From Sarcocystis neurona (lineage: Eukaryota; Apicomplexa; Conoidasida; Eucoccidiorida; Sarcocystidae), in assembly GCA_000727475.1 (NCBI GenBank), contig KL647307.1:2101369-2165368 (forward strand): a stretch of DNA of 64,000 bases. The letters run 5' to 3'. A model generated the notes under the pieces. It saw only the letters and a list, made by a program, of their open reading frames with translations, was not told where the DNA came from and ran no database searches. The position numbers were made by a program, and so were the translations under genes. Position 1 is the first letter of the stretch. The number at the start of each line of letters is the position of its first letter. Positions 10,981 through 22,799 of the stretch are shown here, one piece after another.

Positions 10981-13900
10981 TCAGCGTAGCAAGCAGCAGA
11001 AAAAACAGCAGAAACGGAAGGCAGAGAAGCAGCTGGTCGACTCCAAGCGGAGGAACGTAGCCTCACCAGCAGGAAAAGCTGCGTCAGCGGCAGTAGCAAC
11101 CGTTCTAGTGGAGGCTCCAGCGGCGACCGCACTTCTTTCAGCGGGCGACCCAGCACCAGGGGCAGCTGCAGCAGCAGGCAAAGCTGCCGCAGCACGTTGA
11201 TCAATCGTAAGTGTTGCAGCAGTAAGTGTCGCTGCAGCAGCTGCCGTGTCACCACTCCTGGTGCTCGTACCACCTGACGGCTTGGGGGGACTCGCAGCAG
11301 AAGCCGCTCTCCGGGCAGCAGCGCTTTCCGCAACATTTGAAGCCACAGATAGCACGTCCCGCTCTGTTGGAGCAGCAGAAGGGGCACTACTAGCGAGACT
11401 AGCAACAGGTGCAGCAACAACGTTAGCAGCACCCGCAGCAACAAGAGAACCACCAGCAGCAGAAGCAGCAGCGACAAGAGTAGCGCCACCAGGAGGAGCA
11501 GCAGGGGCAGGCAAAGCAGCCACAAGAGCATCAGCAACAACAGGGACAGCAGCAGCAACAGGAGCAGCAGCAATAGCAGCAGCTACAGGTGCAGCAGCAT
11601 CAACTGGAGCAGAAGTAGCAGCAGCGCAGGCATCTCCCTGGGTTTTCTCTGTGAGGACGGGGCAAAGAACGAGTTGCTGCAGCGGCTGCTTGGCTTGCTG
11701 TCTTGTGTTCGTACGAGACGCAGGAGCAGGCGTAGGTTGAAGTGGCGTGGGGCTGCCGCAGACCGAGAATGCGGAAGGCAGCAGCAACGGGCCGGACGCT
11801 TCATTTTCTTCAGGCTTCTGTTGCTTCACGGGCAAGTCCCCGCGACGCTTTAGGTCCTTTTGAGGCGTGGAGGAGGCTGCAGCACCTAATGCGTTGTCAC
11901 TAACTGCTTCTGAGCCACAAGAGACACCAGCAGCAAACCCTGTGGCAGTAGCTGGTCGTGTTGCTGTCTCCGTACCGACTATCATGGCTGTTGTCTCTGA
12001 AGCAGAGGGCGTCAGCGCCAGAGGAGCCACTGCAGGTGTCTCCCAACAGCACTGCAGACTGCTGCTGGCTAAAGACTGCAGTGGTCGTTGCTGCTTCGCT
12101 GATGTTGCTGCCGGGGTGCCAGCTTCAACATCCTCCTCACAGCATGGGAAAATATCTTCCCCCGCGGCTGCAGCTGCAGCAGCAGCAGGAATGCAGACGG
12201 AGGGGGCACACAAATGACGCACAGCAGAAGACTGTGAGACAGACACAACGGGAGACGCGGAGACGGAAAGAGTAGTGGGCGAGGAAATACGAAAAATAGT
12301 AGGCGGCGAGACAGGAGCTACAGCAGGCGGGGAGATAGGGACGGCAGTAGGCAAGGAGACAGGAGCAGCAATAGGTTGGGAGACAGGGACAGCAGCAGGC
12401 TGGGAGACAGCAGCAGAACCATGCGAGACCGCAGGCGTGGGATACGAGACCGCGGCAGCAGCAGCAGTAGAGACGGACTGCGCAAGAAGATGAAGCGCAG
12501 CAGCTTGGGAGGCAGCCGGGAACGTGGTGACGGTAGCGGCGGCAGCAGCCGGATTTGCTGCGGCGGCGTGTGGGTCAGCAGCAGAAGCTGGCTTCAAGAG
12601 ATCAGTAGAGGAAACGGCAGCAGCGCCAGGCAGGGGAGGGGCTGCAGCAGCGTCTACGTATGCAGAAGAAAGGCGGGATGGCGCAGTGTCGGCTGCAGCG
12701 GTCGCAGAAGAACGAGCGACAGCAGGACCCGGCGCAATCGAAGTAGCTGGAAGAGTCGTAGTAGACGGCCGAAAAGCGACTCTCGGGCCGCGAGGGGAGA
12801 GCGGGAAGGAAGTGAGAAATTCACTGCAGCAACCGTTGCTACGGCTGTTTAGAGAGACGTGTGTCAGCAAAGCAGCAGTTTGACAGCGGCAGCGCGCTGC
12901 TCGTGGGGTCAGGACGGAAGCCACAGCCGCAGCAGCAGCAGCGGGGCACCGATCTCCAGCAGCGACAGACGAGACTGAAGTAGGGAAGGAAGCAGCACTA
13001 GTAGCAACAGAACTGGCATTAGTACCAAGAACAGCAGCGTTGACAGCAGTAGCCGCAGCAGGAAAGGCAGTTGAACAGATACCCGTAGCAGCAGCACGCA
13101 CGGCAGCACCTTGCCGCGCCGCTGCAACCGCCGTCCGTGGAGTTCCTGTTGCTGCTGAGTTTTCTGCTGCTGTTGCTGCTGCTCGTTCTGCCTCTTGGGT
13201 CACTGCGTCTTTCCCTGGGGTAGCTACTACGCCGCCCGATTCTTGGAAAGGACCTAGGGCACTGCTGCTGCTGCGGCTGTATGAGGTAGCTTGTGGCTGC
13301 CTTGCTAGCCCAGCAGACAGGGAAAGTGCCAGTGGCGGACTGGGGGCCGGATGGGGAGGAGGAGCAGCAGCAGCAGTTGCTGCGGGTGAAGCAGCAGGAC
13401 TAGCAAGATAAGGAGAAATTTCAGCAACAGCGCCAGGGAAAGCAGCAAGGAAGCAAGAGACTTGGGACGCAACTGCTGTATGGGTGACGGTGGCAGCAGG
13501 AACACTAACGCCTGCCGACGGCCCCGCTGTTGCTGCAGAGCAGCAGTCAGCAGCAGCATGCGGTGCTACATAGGCGAAGCGGTAGACACCGGTAGCAGCA
13601 GACACGCGTTCAAGCAGGGAATCAGCAGCAGCGGCAAGTGCCTGAGGACGAGGAGCACTGCTGTGAGCAGCAGATTGCGTCTGAGGAAGAAGAGCAGCGG
13701 ATGGTGTATGCGGAAGAACAGCAGCAGCTCCCGCGGAAGAGGACAAGTAGCTGCAGCAAAACCGACTCCCCCTGCCATGACGAACGTCGATACGAGAAAG
13801 CAGCTTCTGCTGGTGAGATCCACCAGTGGCTGCTGCTTGCAACGATGTCTTGGCAGCAGCACCGTCAAGAGGCTGTGCGACGGTAGCTGCAGCCTCATCG

Positions 13901-16900
13901 GGAGGCAGTCTGGAGGAAGCAGGTACTGTTGCAGTGTAGAGGGCCCGCGCAGCGACACCAGTAGCAGGAAGGAATACTGCATCCGCAGTAGCAGCAGGAG
14001 TAGCAGCGGGGACTTCCCCAGGGCCGACTTCAGCAACAGGGTCAACAAACGGCGTTGCAACAGCAGCAGCACCGGGAGTTCGATGATATGGCTGTGCGGG
14101 CAGAGCAGCAACAGCTGCTTCTTGCAGAGGAAGCGTCGCAACAGCAGCAGCAGCTGCGGCCGGCGAAGGCGAGGCACCGCAGTGGGGGGGAGTGGTAGCT
14201 TGTGTACTGGGGCTCGCAGATGCATGTCGTACGAATGTCGTGCGTCCTGCAGCAGCAAGGCAGCAGACAGTCGGAGAGCAAGCAGCAGACATCGGCGCGC
14301 CTGCGCCTGCTGCCGTTGGTGCAGGTGCTGCCGCTCGTTGGTGCTGTTGCTGCGAGACGCAGACATCCTCGCCGAGGGGCAGCAGACGCGCTGCTCGGTG
14401 AGCAGGCAGGCCTGCAGCGGCTGCAGCCCCAGGGACTTCGGCAGCAGCACGAGCGGGGGTGAAAGAGGCAGTGGACGCCGTCGGCGGGGTACGAGCTGCG
14501 GTTGCAGCAAAAGTAAGAGCAGCAGCGGGAAGGAGAGGACGACTTGCAGCAGTGATAGCGGCGGGTGATTCATGCGATGCAGCTGCTCCTGCAAAGGCAG
14601 AAGAAGCAGGAATTGCTGCGGTGGCTGCAGCAGGCGTCACGGCCGCCGGGGCCATTGCGGCTGCAGAAGCAGCAGTAGCAGGGGGACGTGTGGTGCCCGT
14701 AGCAGCAACAGCAGCAGCGTCGGAAGGTGGAGAAGCTGCGAACGGAGAGAAGGGGTCTGTGGCTGCGTTGAAGCTCAGAGCAGCAACCGAGGAGAGAGAG
14801 GTAAGCGCCTCTGTTGCCCCAGTCGAAGTGGCTGCTGTGGCCGTGGAGGCAGAAACAGCAGAAGCAGCTGTTTCTCCTGGGGACCCGCTGCACATGCTTC
14901 TCGACGCAGCCACCTTGGGCTCTAGACGACGCTGTCGCGTGGGCTGCTCCTCCTCCTCTTCCGCTTGGTCCTCGACGAGCTGCTGCTGGTGCTGAAGATC
15001 CGCCTGGTGCCTGTCCTGCTCGGGCCGCTGCAGCTGCGTCTCAACCACTCGGCTGCCGAAGGCGACGGGCAGCTTCAAGTGCCGGCCGTGAGGCGGAGAG
15101 CAGCACGGGAAGGAAGAGCCACCGGAGGCAGGATTAGCAGCAAGCCACGAGGAAGAATTCCCACAAGAAAAAACTGCTGCTGCAGCACAGGCGAGTGGAC
15201 ACGCCGGGGGAGAATCTTTAGCTGCTGCTGCTGCTGAGGCCTCCCACTGAGCTGCACGGCCAGGCAGAGGGTCCCTAGGGCAAACCTCTGCTGCATTTGG
15301 TGTTCCTTCTACTGCGTCTGCTTGATTCCCGGTCCTCCAGTCGCCAAGGAGCAAGCTGCTGCTGCTACCTGCTGACGCGTCGCTGCCACCTGCTGGGACA
15401 CTGCTGCTGCCTGCTGAGACACAGCTGCCGCTGGTGGAGGGGAGGCTGCGGCTGGTGGTGACTGGCCGTTCGTTGCTGCAGTGTCTCTTGCAGCCAGCGC
15501 TGCTTGGTAAAGGCAAACACCTGCGTACACAATGATGTTCACTCTTGCAGCAAGCCTCGCATGCGTCTTCTGCAGCAGGGCTCAAGAGGTTGCGGTGGCG
15601 GAGAGCCAGCTTTCTGCTGCTGCTTTCTCCCCAGATGTCTTCTGTAGCTGCTTCTTCTGCAAGTGGCTGCGGACTGCCTTCTAAAATGTGGACCGGCGGA
15701 GAAAGCTGAGCAGCTGCTGCTTCGTCTGGTTCTCTCGATGGGTTCCTCTGCTCTGCTCCTACTGCTGCAGCTCTCACCCTTGCTGCTGCAGCTGCTGCCG
15801 CTGCGGGCTCGGGCTCCCCGGCGGCTCGTAACGCAGGAAGAGCGGCAACACGGGCAGTTGCACTGCAGGTCGCTGCAGCCCGCGATGCGCCAGCGCGTCG
15901 CAACGCAACTGCTGCGTCAGGCTTCTCCGTAACGGCCGCAGATGCTGCTGCTCCTTCAGCAGCTGGGAGTTCTCGCGCAGGTGCGGCAAGAGCAGCAACT
16001 TCGACTGCCTCTCCTAGTGCTGCTACTGCTGCTTGTGTATGTGGTGCGTGTCTTGCCACTGCTGCCGCAGACTCTTTGATGCCTCCTGCTTGTTCGGTTG
16101 CGTCGTTCCTTGAAATGTTCTCGTGTCTCGTCTCCCCTCTTGCCGGTCCTGACGCCGCTGCATTTGTCAAAATTGCGTTATCGTCTGCATCAAGTGCTGC
16201 TGCTGCTGTTGCTGCTGCTGCTGTTCTTTCTGCTGCTGATGGTGTTCCTGCTGCTGATGATGTTCCTGCTGCTGGTGGTGTTCCTGCTGCTGCTGGTGTT
16301 CCTGCTGCTGTCGGTGTTCCCGCCGCCGCTGGTGTTCCTGCTGCTGCAGTTGTTCCTGGTGCTGATGGTGGTCCTGCTGCTGATGGTGTTCTTGCTGCTT
16401 GTGTTCCTGCCGCAGCACTCCCTTTTCCTGTTGCAAGGCTCCCTTTTACATTTGCGACACATTCTTCTGCCGCCGCAGACGGCAGGTTTTCTTCTGCTGC
16501 AGCAGGTGTATCCACTGCAGCCCACGGCTGGTACCCAGCTGCGTCCTGACATGCCGTTGCTTCCTTCGCTGCTGCTTCTTGGCTCTTGCAACAGCAATGA
16601 ATCCCCGCGCTTCGCACGACGAAGCCGTCTGTAGCCAGCTTCGCACGTGCCGCCGGCAGGCAGGGGGGCCTTCGAAGTGTTGCTGCCGAGAAAAGCAGTT
16701 TGCCCTCCTCTGTTGTTCTTGCTTTCTCTTGTTCCTCCGGCGAAGCCCGTGCTTCCGGTATAGTCTTTCTCTGTTCCGGTGGAACCCCTTCCTCTGCTGA
16801 AGGTAGTACAGAGATGGCTTCCTTTCTTCTGCTGTTGCGGCCGTTGTTGCTGCTGTCGCTGCTGTTGCAGCTGCTGTCGTTGTTGCTGCTGCTTCTGCCG

Positions 16901-19900
16901 TCGCTACTGCTGTCGGTGCGGCTAGTCTTCTCGTTGCTGCCGCTGTTGCTGCCGCCGTTGCTGCTGCTGCTGCTGCCGTGCAGGCCGGTCGCACTGCTAG
17001 TTTTGTTGCTCCGACTATTGCTGCTGCAGATGAGAGGGCAGGCGGTGGTTCTGCTGTTGTCGCTTGAGCCACTGCTCCAAGCGACGCTGCTTCCGGGGCT
17101 CGGCGCTCTGCTGGGGAAGCCCGTTTTCCTGTTGCTGCTGGCTGCACTGCTGCTGGCTGCACTGCTGCTGGCTGCACTGCTGCTGGCTGCACTGCTGCTG
17201 GCTGCGCTGCTGCTGGCTGCACTGCTGCTGGCTGCACTGCTGCTGGCTGCACTGCTGCTGGCTGCACTGCTGCTGGCTGCACTGCTGCTGGCTGCGCTGC
17301 TGCTGGCTGCGCTGCTGCTGGCTGCGCTGCTGCTGGCTGCACTGCTACTGGCTGCACTGCTGCTGGCTGCACTGCTGCTGGCCGCACTGCTGCTGGATGC
17401 ACTGCTGCTGGCCGCACTGCTGCTGGTGCTATCGCCGAGTGAGAGACAGCCGCATGCCTGACAGATGACTGGCACAAGAGTGATACTCGCCACAGAGCGC
17501 CTCGAGTCTTGCTGCTGCAACAACCCTTCAGCCTCTTGGAGCAACTGCTGCCGCTGCGGATCCTGCGGCTGCCTCGGCTGCTCTTGTGCCTGTCGCTGCC
17601 CGGCCAGCAGCCTATGCCCCTGCAAAGGCAATTTTGGCTTCTCTCGGAGATCCCTGCATTTGTCTTGCTGCTGCGGGCATTCTCGGGCACCCAGCTGCTC
17701 GCTGCTGCTCACCTGCTGCTCCCGCTGCGTTCTTCGGTATTGCAGCCGCCGTTGGGGTCTCCCCCTGCGCTGTCGCTGCTGCGTAATCTTGCCATGTCCT
17801 TGTTGCTGCAGCCGCATATGAGAGGGGGACGTGGCCTGCTCATACTCGCCAACAACGTGCTGCTGCTGCAAGTCTTGGCACTGTCGCTGCTGCGGCTGGG
17901 GCCTCGTAGGCACCTCCTGGGGCTGCTGTAGCTGCTGTTGCTGCTCCGGTTGCTGCGGAGGTGGCTGCTGCTGCTGTTTTATCGACGCAGAATCCTCTTC
18001 TCGCCTACAAAGACAAGAGGAGGCAGGGAGAGACAGCGAGGCAGTCTGCTGCTCACCGTCCATGCCTTTTTCTGCGGTTGCTTCAGAAGGAGAAGCAAAG
18101 GAGCCACAGGGCGATCCTGCAGCAGCAGAGGTGCCCTGAGCAGCACTTGCTGAGAGGCCAGCAACAGGTGCATGCGAAGAAGACCCGGCAGCGCTTGAAG
18201 GAGACGGCAGGGAAGAGAAAAAGAGAGACGCGGAGGAAAAGGAGGAAGAACACGAAGAAGAAACCAAAGAAAGAGAAAGGGAAGCAAACTTCAGAGGAGA
18301 GGAGGGCGACAAAGCATGCCTATCTGCTGCATTCTCACAGGGGAGTGCTGCTGCTGATCCTGCTGGTGCTGTTCCTCCAGCGGTTTCTGCTGTTTCTTCA
18401 GTCTCTACTGGGATGCAGGCGGCGGGTGTCCCTGCTGCCGCAGCTCCTGTTGCTGCCACTGCTTCTTCCTCAGCTCTTGCGGTTCGTAGGTCTGACGCTG
18501 TGACTGAGGCTGCTGCTCCTGCTGCAGCGTTTCCTGCTGTTCTCTCCCCTACAGTCGATAGAGCCCCTCTCTCTGCTAGAGCCCTGTTTGCTGCAGACCC
18601 ATCCGTTGCAGTCTCCTCTGCTGCAGTCCCCTCGGCTGCAGGACGCATACTTGTTTCTCCGGCGAGCCGCGGGGACGGCGTCCTCGCCCTTTTCTTCCCT
18701 TCCCCTGCTGCTGCTGGCACGTGTTCCGCAATGTGGTTCCATCTGCTGCTGTGTGCTTCCCTTGTGTTGCTGCTGCTGCTGCAGCGACTCCTGCCGCCCC
18801 CAGTGCCGGCTCTGCTGCTCCCACGCATAGTGGTGCTGCAGTTCCTGCTGCTCACGTGTACACCGCCGCTGACTGCATTTTCTGCCTGGGAAGGCGAACG
18901 GGAGAAAGGAAGTGGCGGCGTCGAATATGTGGCAGAAAGTGGCCGAGAACCGGCAGCAAAAGGGACATCCACCGGGCAGCTAGGTCGAGCATGTCGTTGA
19001 GTGCGAGAAGAAGAAGAAGAGAAACACGTGAAGGAAGAAGACGGGAGCGCGGAGTGAATTTGGGAAGATGAAATCGCAGAGCGAGAAGACGAGGAAGCAG
19101 CAGAAGAACACGCGGAGGGTGGAGGACGGGAAGGGGAAGTCACCGACGGCGACGACGAAGATGACGAAGATGGACAGGAAGAGGGGCAAGGAGAAGAAGA
19201 GAAGGACGAAGAGGAGGGATTTGTAGGTGGAGCAAGAACTGGGCGAATTTTTGACGCAGGCGACGGCGAGCAAGCAGCAGCAGCAGCAAACAGGGCAGAG
19301 GGAGGAGAGCATATATCACTAGGGAGGGCAGCAACTGCCGTGTGGCTTGCTGCAGCAGCAGCTGCATCACATGCGTGACGTCGTCGCTCGTGCGTCTGCA
19401 GCGGCTTCTGTTGCTGCTGCGACTTCTTCAGAGAGCCCTGTCTCTGCTGCTTGCGCTGTTGCTGCGGCTGCTGCAAAGGCTTCTGCTCCTGGTGCTTCTT
19501 CGTAGACTCCTGCTGGGGTGCGTGTGGTGCTGCTGGCCTCGCGCCGTCAAAACCGACCGCCTCCGCAGCTTCTTTGTTTTCTTCTGCTGCTTCGGTCGCC
19601 TCTGCTGCCGCGTCTCGTCTCCCTGCGGCCGCTTCTGCCTCTCGTACTGCGCCTGCCTCGGCACATTCTTCCGCCTCCGCTGCTGCTTCTGCGTCTGCTT
19701 CCGCCTCAGTTGCAGCTTCTCTGACCTGGGTCGCTGTTTCTGTTGCATCTGCAGCTGCTCCTACAGGAACTGCGTTTGCGTCTCGGTTTGGTGCAGCTGC
19801 TTCCATCTCTGCAACTACTGCTGCTCCTGCTGCCCCTGCCTCTTCTGCTGCTGCCCTAGTTTGCGAGGTTGTCTCTTCGTCTGCTTGCGCTTCTCCAGGT

Positions 19901-22759
19901 GGAGCTGTCTCTGCCTTTTCTACGGTTGCTGCGGCCCTCGCTGCAGGTGCTCCACCTTGCTCTGCCGCATCCTCTTCTTTTGGCGGTGATGCTTCTCCTT
20001 CCTCTGCTGTAGCTGCTCCGTCGTCCTCTGCTGCATCAGCTGCTGCTTCTTCTTCTTGTTCTTCTGCTGCAGCAGCTTCTTCTGTTCCACCTGCTCCTGC
20101 AGGAGCCAGGTCTTCTTCTGCTGTTGCGGGAGAAAGGAAGGCGTGACTGGCGTCCTTGGAAGCAAATGGAGAAGCTTTTGCAGGGAAAGGCGAGCCAACA
20201 GACAGTCTGCCAGCAGTAGCAGAGGCGGCTGTTAGTGGGGCTGCGCCGCCGTTTCTCCTGCTGGCATGTGCGGGGTGTCTACGTGGGTCGCCTTGCAGAG
20301 GCTGCGAGGCAGCAGCCGAAGCAGTCCGCGTTCCACCAACAGCTAGGGAAGTTCTGCCAGAAAAGCTTGTTACACGCAAAGCGGCAGCAGCCGTTGTAGC
20401 AGCCCTGGCTGCCGCAGGAAGCGCAGCAACAGCGTCGTAAGCTCGGCGTCGCGCAGCGGCAGCAGCCATTCCGCGTCCTGCAGTTGAAGAAGCAACGACA
20501 GCAGCAGCAGCAACTAACGGATGAGAAGAACCTTCCTTCTTTTCTTCTGTTCCCCAGACAGCAGCTGCAGCAGGAAACGCTGAGTCTCCCACATACTGCG
20601 GCATATCCGGTCCTGGCTGCTTCCCGCGGTCGCCTTCTCTCGTGCGTTCATGCTCGTTTCTCCTCTCCTGTTGGTTCAAAGGCGCCCGCTTTCCCTCCGT
20701 CAATGTCCGCTGTTTCTTCTTCTTGTTCGCTTCCCCTTCGTCCTTCCCTTCTTCCCCCTCCCTCTCTTCTTCTTCTTCTCCGTCTGCTCTCTTCCCGCTC
20801 TCCGACCGCCGGTCGCGGTCCTCACCTCCGTCTCCTGCAAGTGCGCTGCTGCCGCACCTGCTGCTGCTGCCGCACCTGCTGCTGCTGCCGCACCTGCGAC
20901 TGCTGCCGCACCTGCGACTGCTGCCGCACCTGCAACTGCTGCCGGCGTAGACGTGAGGTCTTCGCTTCTGGTGCTGCTGCTGTTGCTGCTGCTCACCGTT
21001 GCTGCTGTTGGCGGAGGTTGAAGAAGGGGCCGCTGCCCTTCCCCCCGCCCTCCCCGCGTCCGAGTCGGCTTTGGGTAGACGGTGCTTACGCAGCAGGCTG
21101 CCCATGTGGGGACTGGCGAGCGCAGCAGCAGGAGGCGGGCGGTGCTGCGGGCTCTTATGAAGCATCTCGAGAATTATAGCCTGCAGCGCAGGGGAGTAGT
21201 GCGAAGGAATGCGGGCGGGTGGCTTGAAGGCAATATTCCACACTAGCCCGAGAAACGAGTTGGCTTGAAAAGCGGCTCGAAGGGCACAGACCTCGTGCAT
21301 GACGCAGCCAAGCGCCCACACATCGCTTTTATACGTGTACGGCTTGTTCTCGCACATTTCGGGGCTCATGTACTGGGGCGTCCCGACCGCTGTTTGGGCG
21401 AGGGCGAGGGTCGCGCCGAGGACCCGGCTAATGCCGAAGTCGGCGATTTTGACGTTCTGCTGCACATCCAGCAGAATGTTGCTCGGCTTCAGGTCCCGGT
21501 GAAGAATGTGCTGGGAGTGAATATACGCCAGCCCCTCGAGCAGCTGCTGCAGCCACTTGACTGCCAGCCGCTCTTCCACGAACCGAGAAGCCTCACGCCG
21601 CGAAGAGAGAAAGTCAGACAGGTCCCCCGCCTCGCAGAGTTCCATGACGATCACCAGGAACATTTCCTGCTGAACGAAGCTCTCGATACAGCGTACGACG
21701 GAGGGGTGCTCCAGCTGCTTCATCAACTGCGCGAGGACAGGACGCCCACACGGCAGGACGGAGGGGGGAAGAGAAAAAGCCGCGCGCCGCCCCAAAACTC
21801 GCATGCAAACAGGGCAACAAACGAGCGCGCGCAGGCAGCAAGAACGACCAGAAGAAGAGGAGGAGGAAGGCGCGAGACGCGGCCAGCAAGAACGGAGGGA
21901 AAAGAAGAAGCAGGGGAAGACAGCAGCAGCAGGGAGACAAACAAAGAAGCAAATGCACTGCAATGAAGAAGAAGAGACAAAAGAAGAAGAAAAGGAAGGA
22001 GAACCGACCGCAAGAGGGTAAAGCGGCTGCAGGTCAGAAGATAGCGGCGGCGTGGGAAGAAGCGAAAGGGACCGAAAGAAAGTCACGAAGAAGGAACAGA
22101 AGGCCGGGCAGGAGAAGCCACTCAGGACGACGGAGAAGTAGAAGATTCAAAAGCAGCAGGAGGGAGAAACGAAGAGGGCGTAGGAAGAGCAAGTACGAAG
22201 AAGTCCACGGCTTCTTGACGACGCACAAACCATTCAACAACAAGAGGCGTTTCTCTGCACCAACGATTCAGAGATAAACGTGCGTAGATAAATATATATA
22301 TGTATATATGTCTATAATTTTAGTATGAGGATATACACACATACAGAGACACACACAAAATATACATATATTCGTATATATGGGGTTAGAGAGGGAGAGA
22401 CAGAGAGTGAAGGAAAGATACGGGGGGAGAGAGACAGAAGGACAGCGATGTGCAGATGACACAAAGAAATGTCCAGACAGACGAAGACAAATTTATTTAA
22501 AAGGAGCTGCAGAGAGTGGCAGGGTGACAGAGGGATACTCGGAAAATTTACAGAGAAAAAGGTTGACAGACAGAGAGAGAAAGACCTTGGAGTTATACCT
22601 ACGGAGTGGGACACAGAGGGGCACTACACACACCTATAAACGTGCATACATTAATATATATATGTGCTGGTTTACATCAGTCAGATACATCGGACCATAC
22701 GTATGCATATATGTATACTGTTTAAGAACAGCCGGATATATGGCACCCTACGTACAGAC

Positions 22760-22799
<40 letters not shown>

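Noticed and set aside
21727..22086. N-terminus of the 3,701-codon kinase frame as the true protein start
   Set aside because: It would omit the glycine loop and catalytic Lys; the sequence is Ser/Leu/Cys-rich intron read-through ending in a clear acceptor at 21727.
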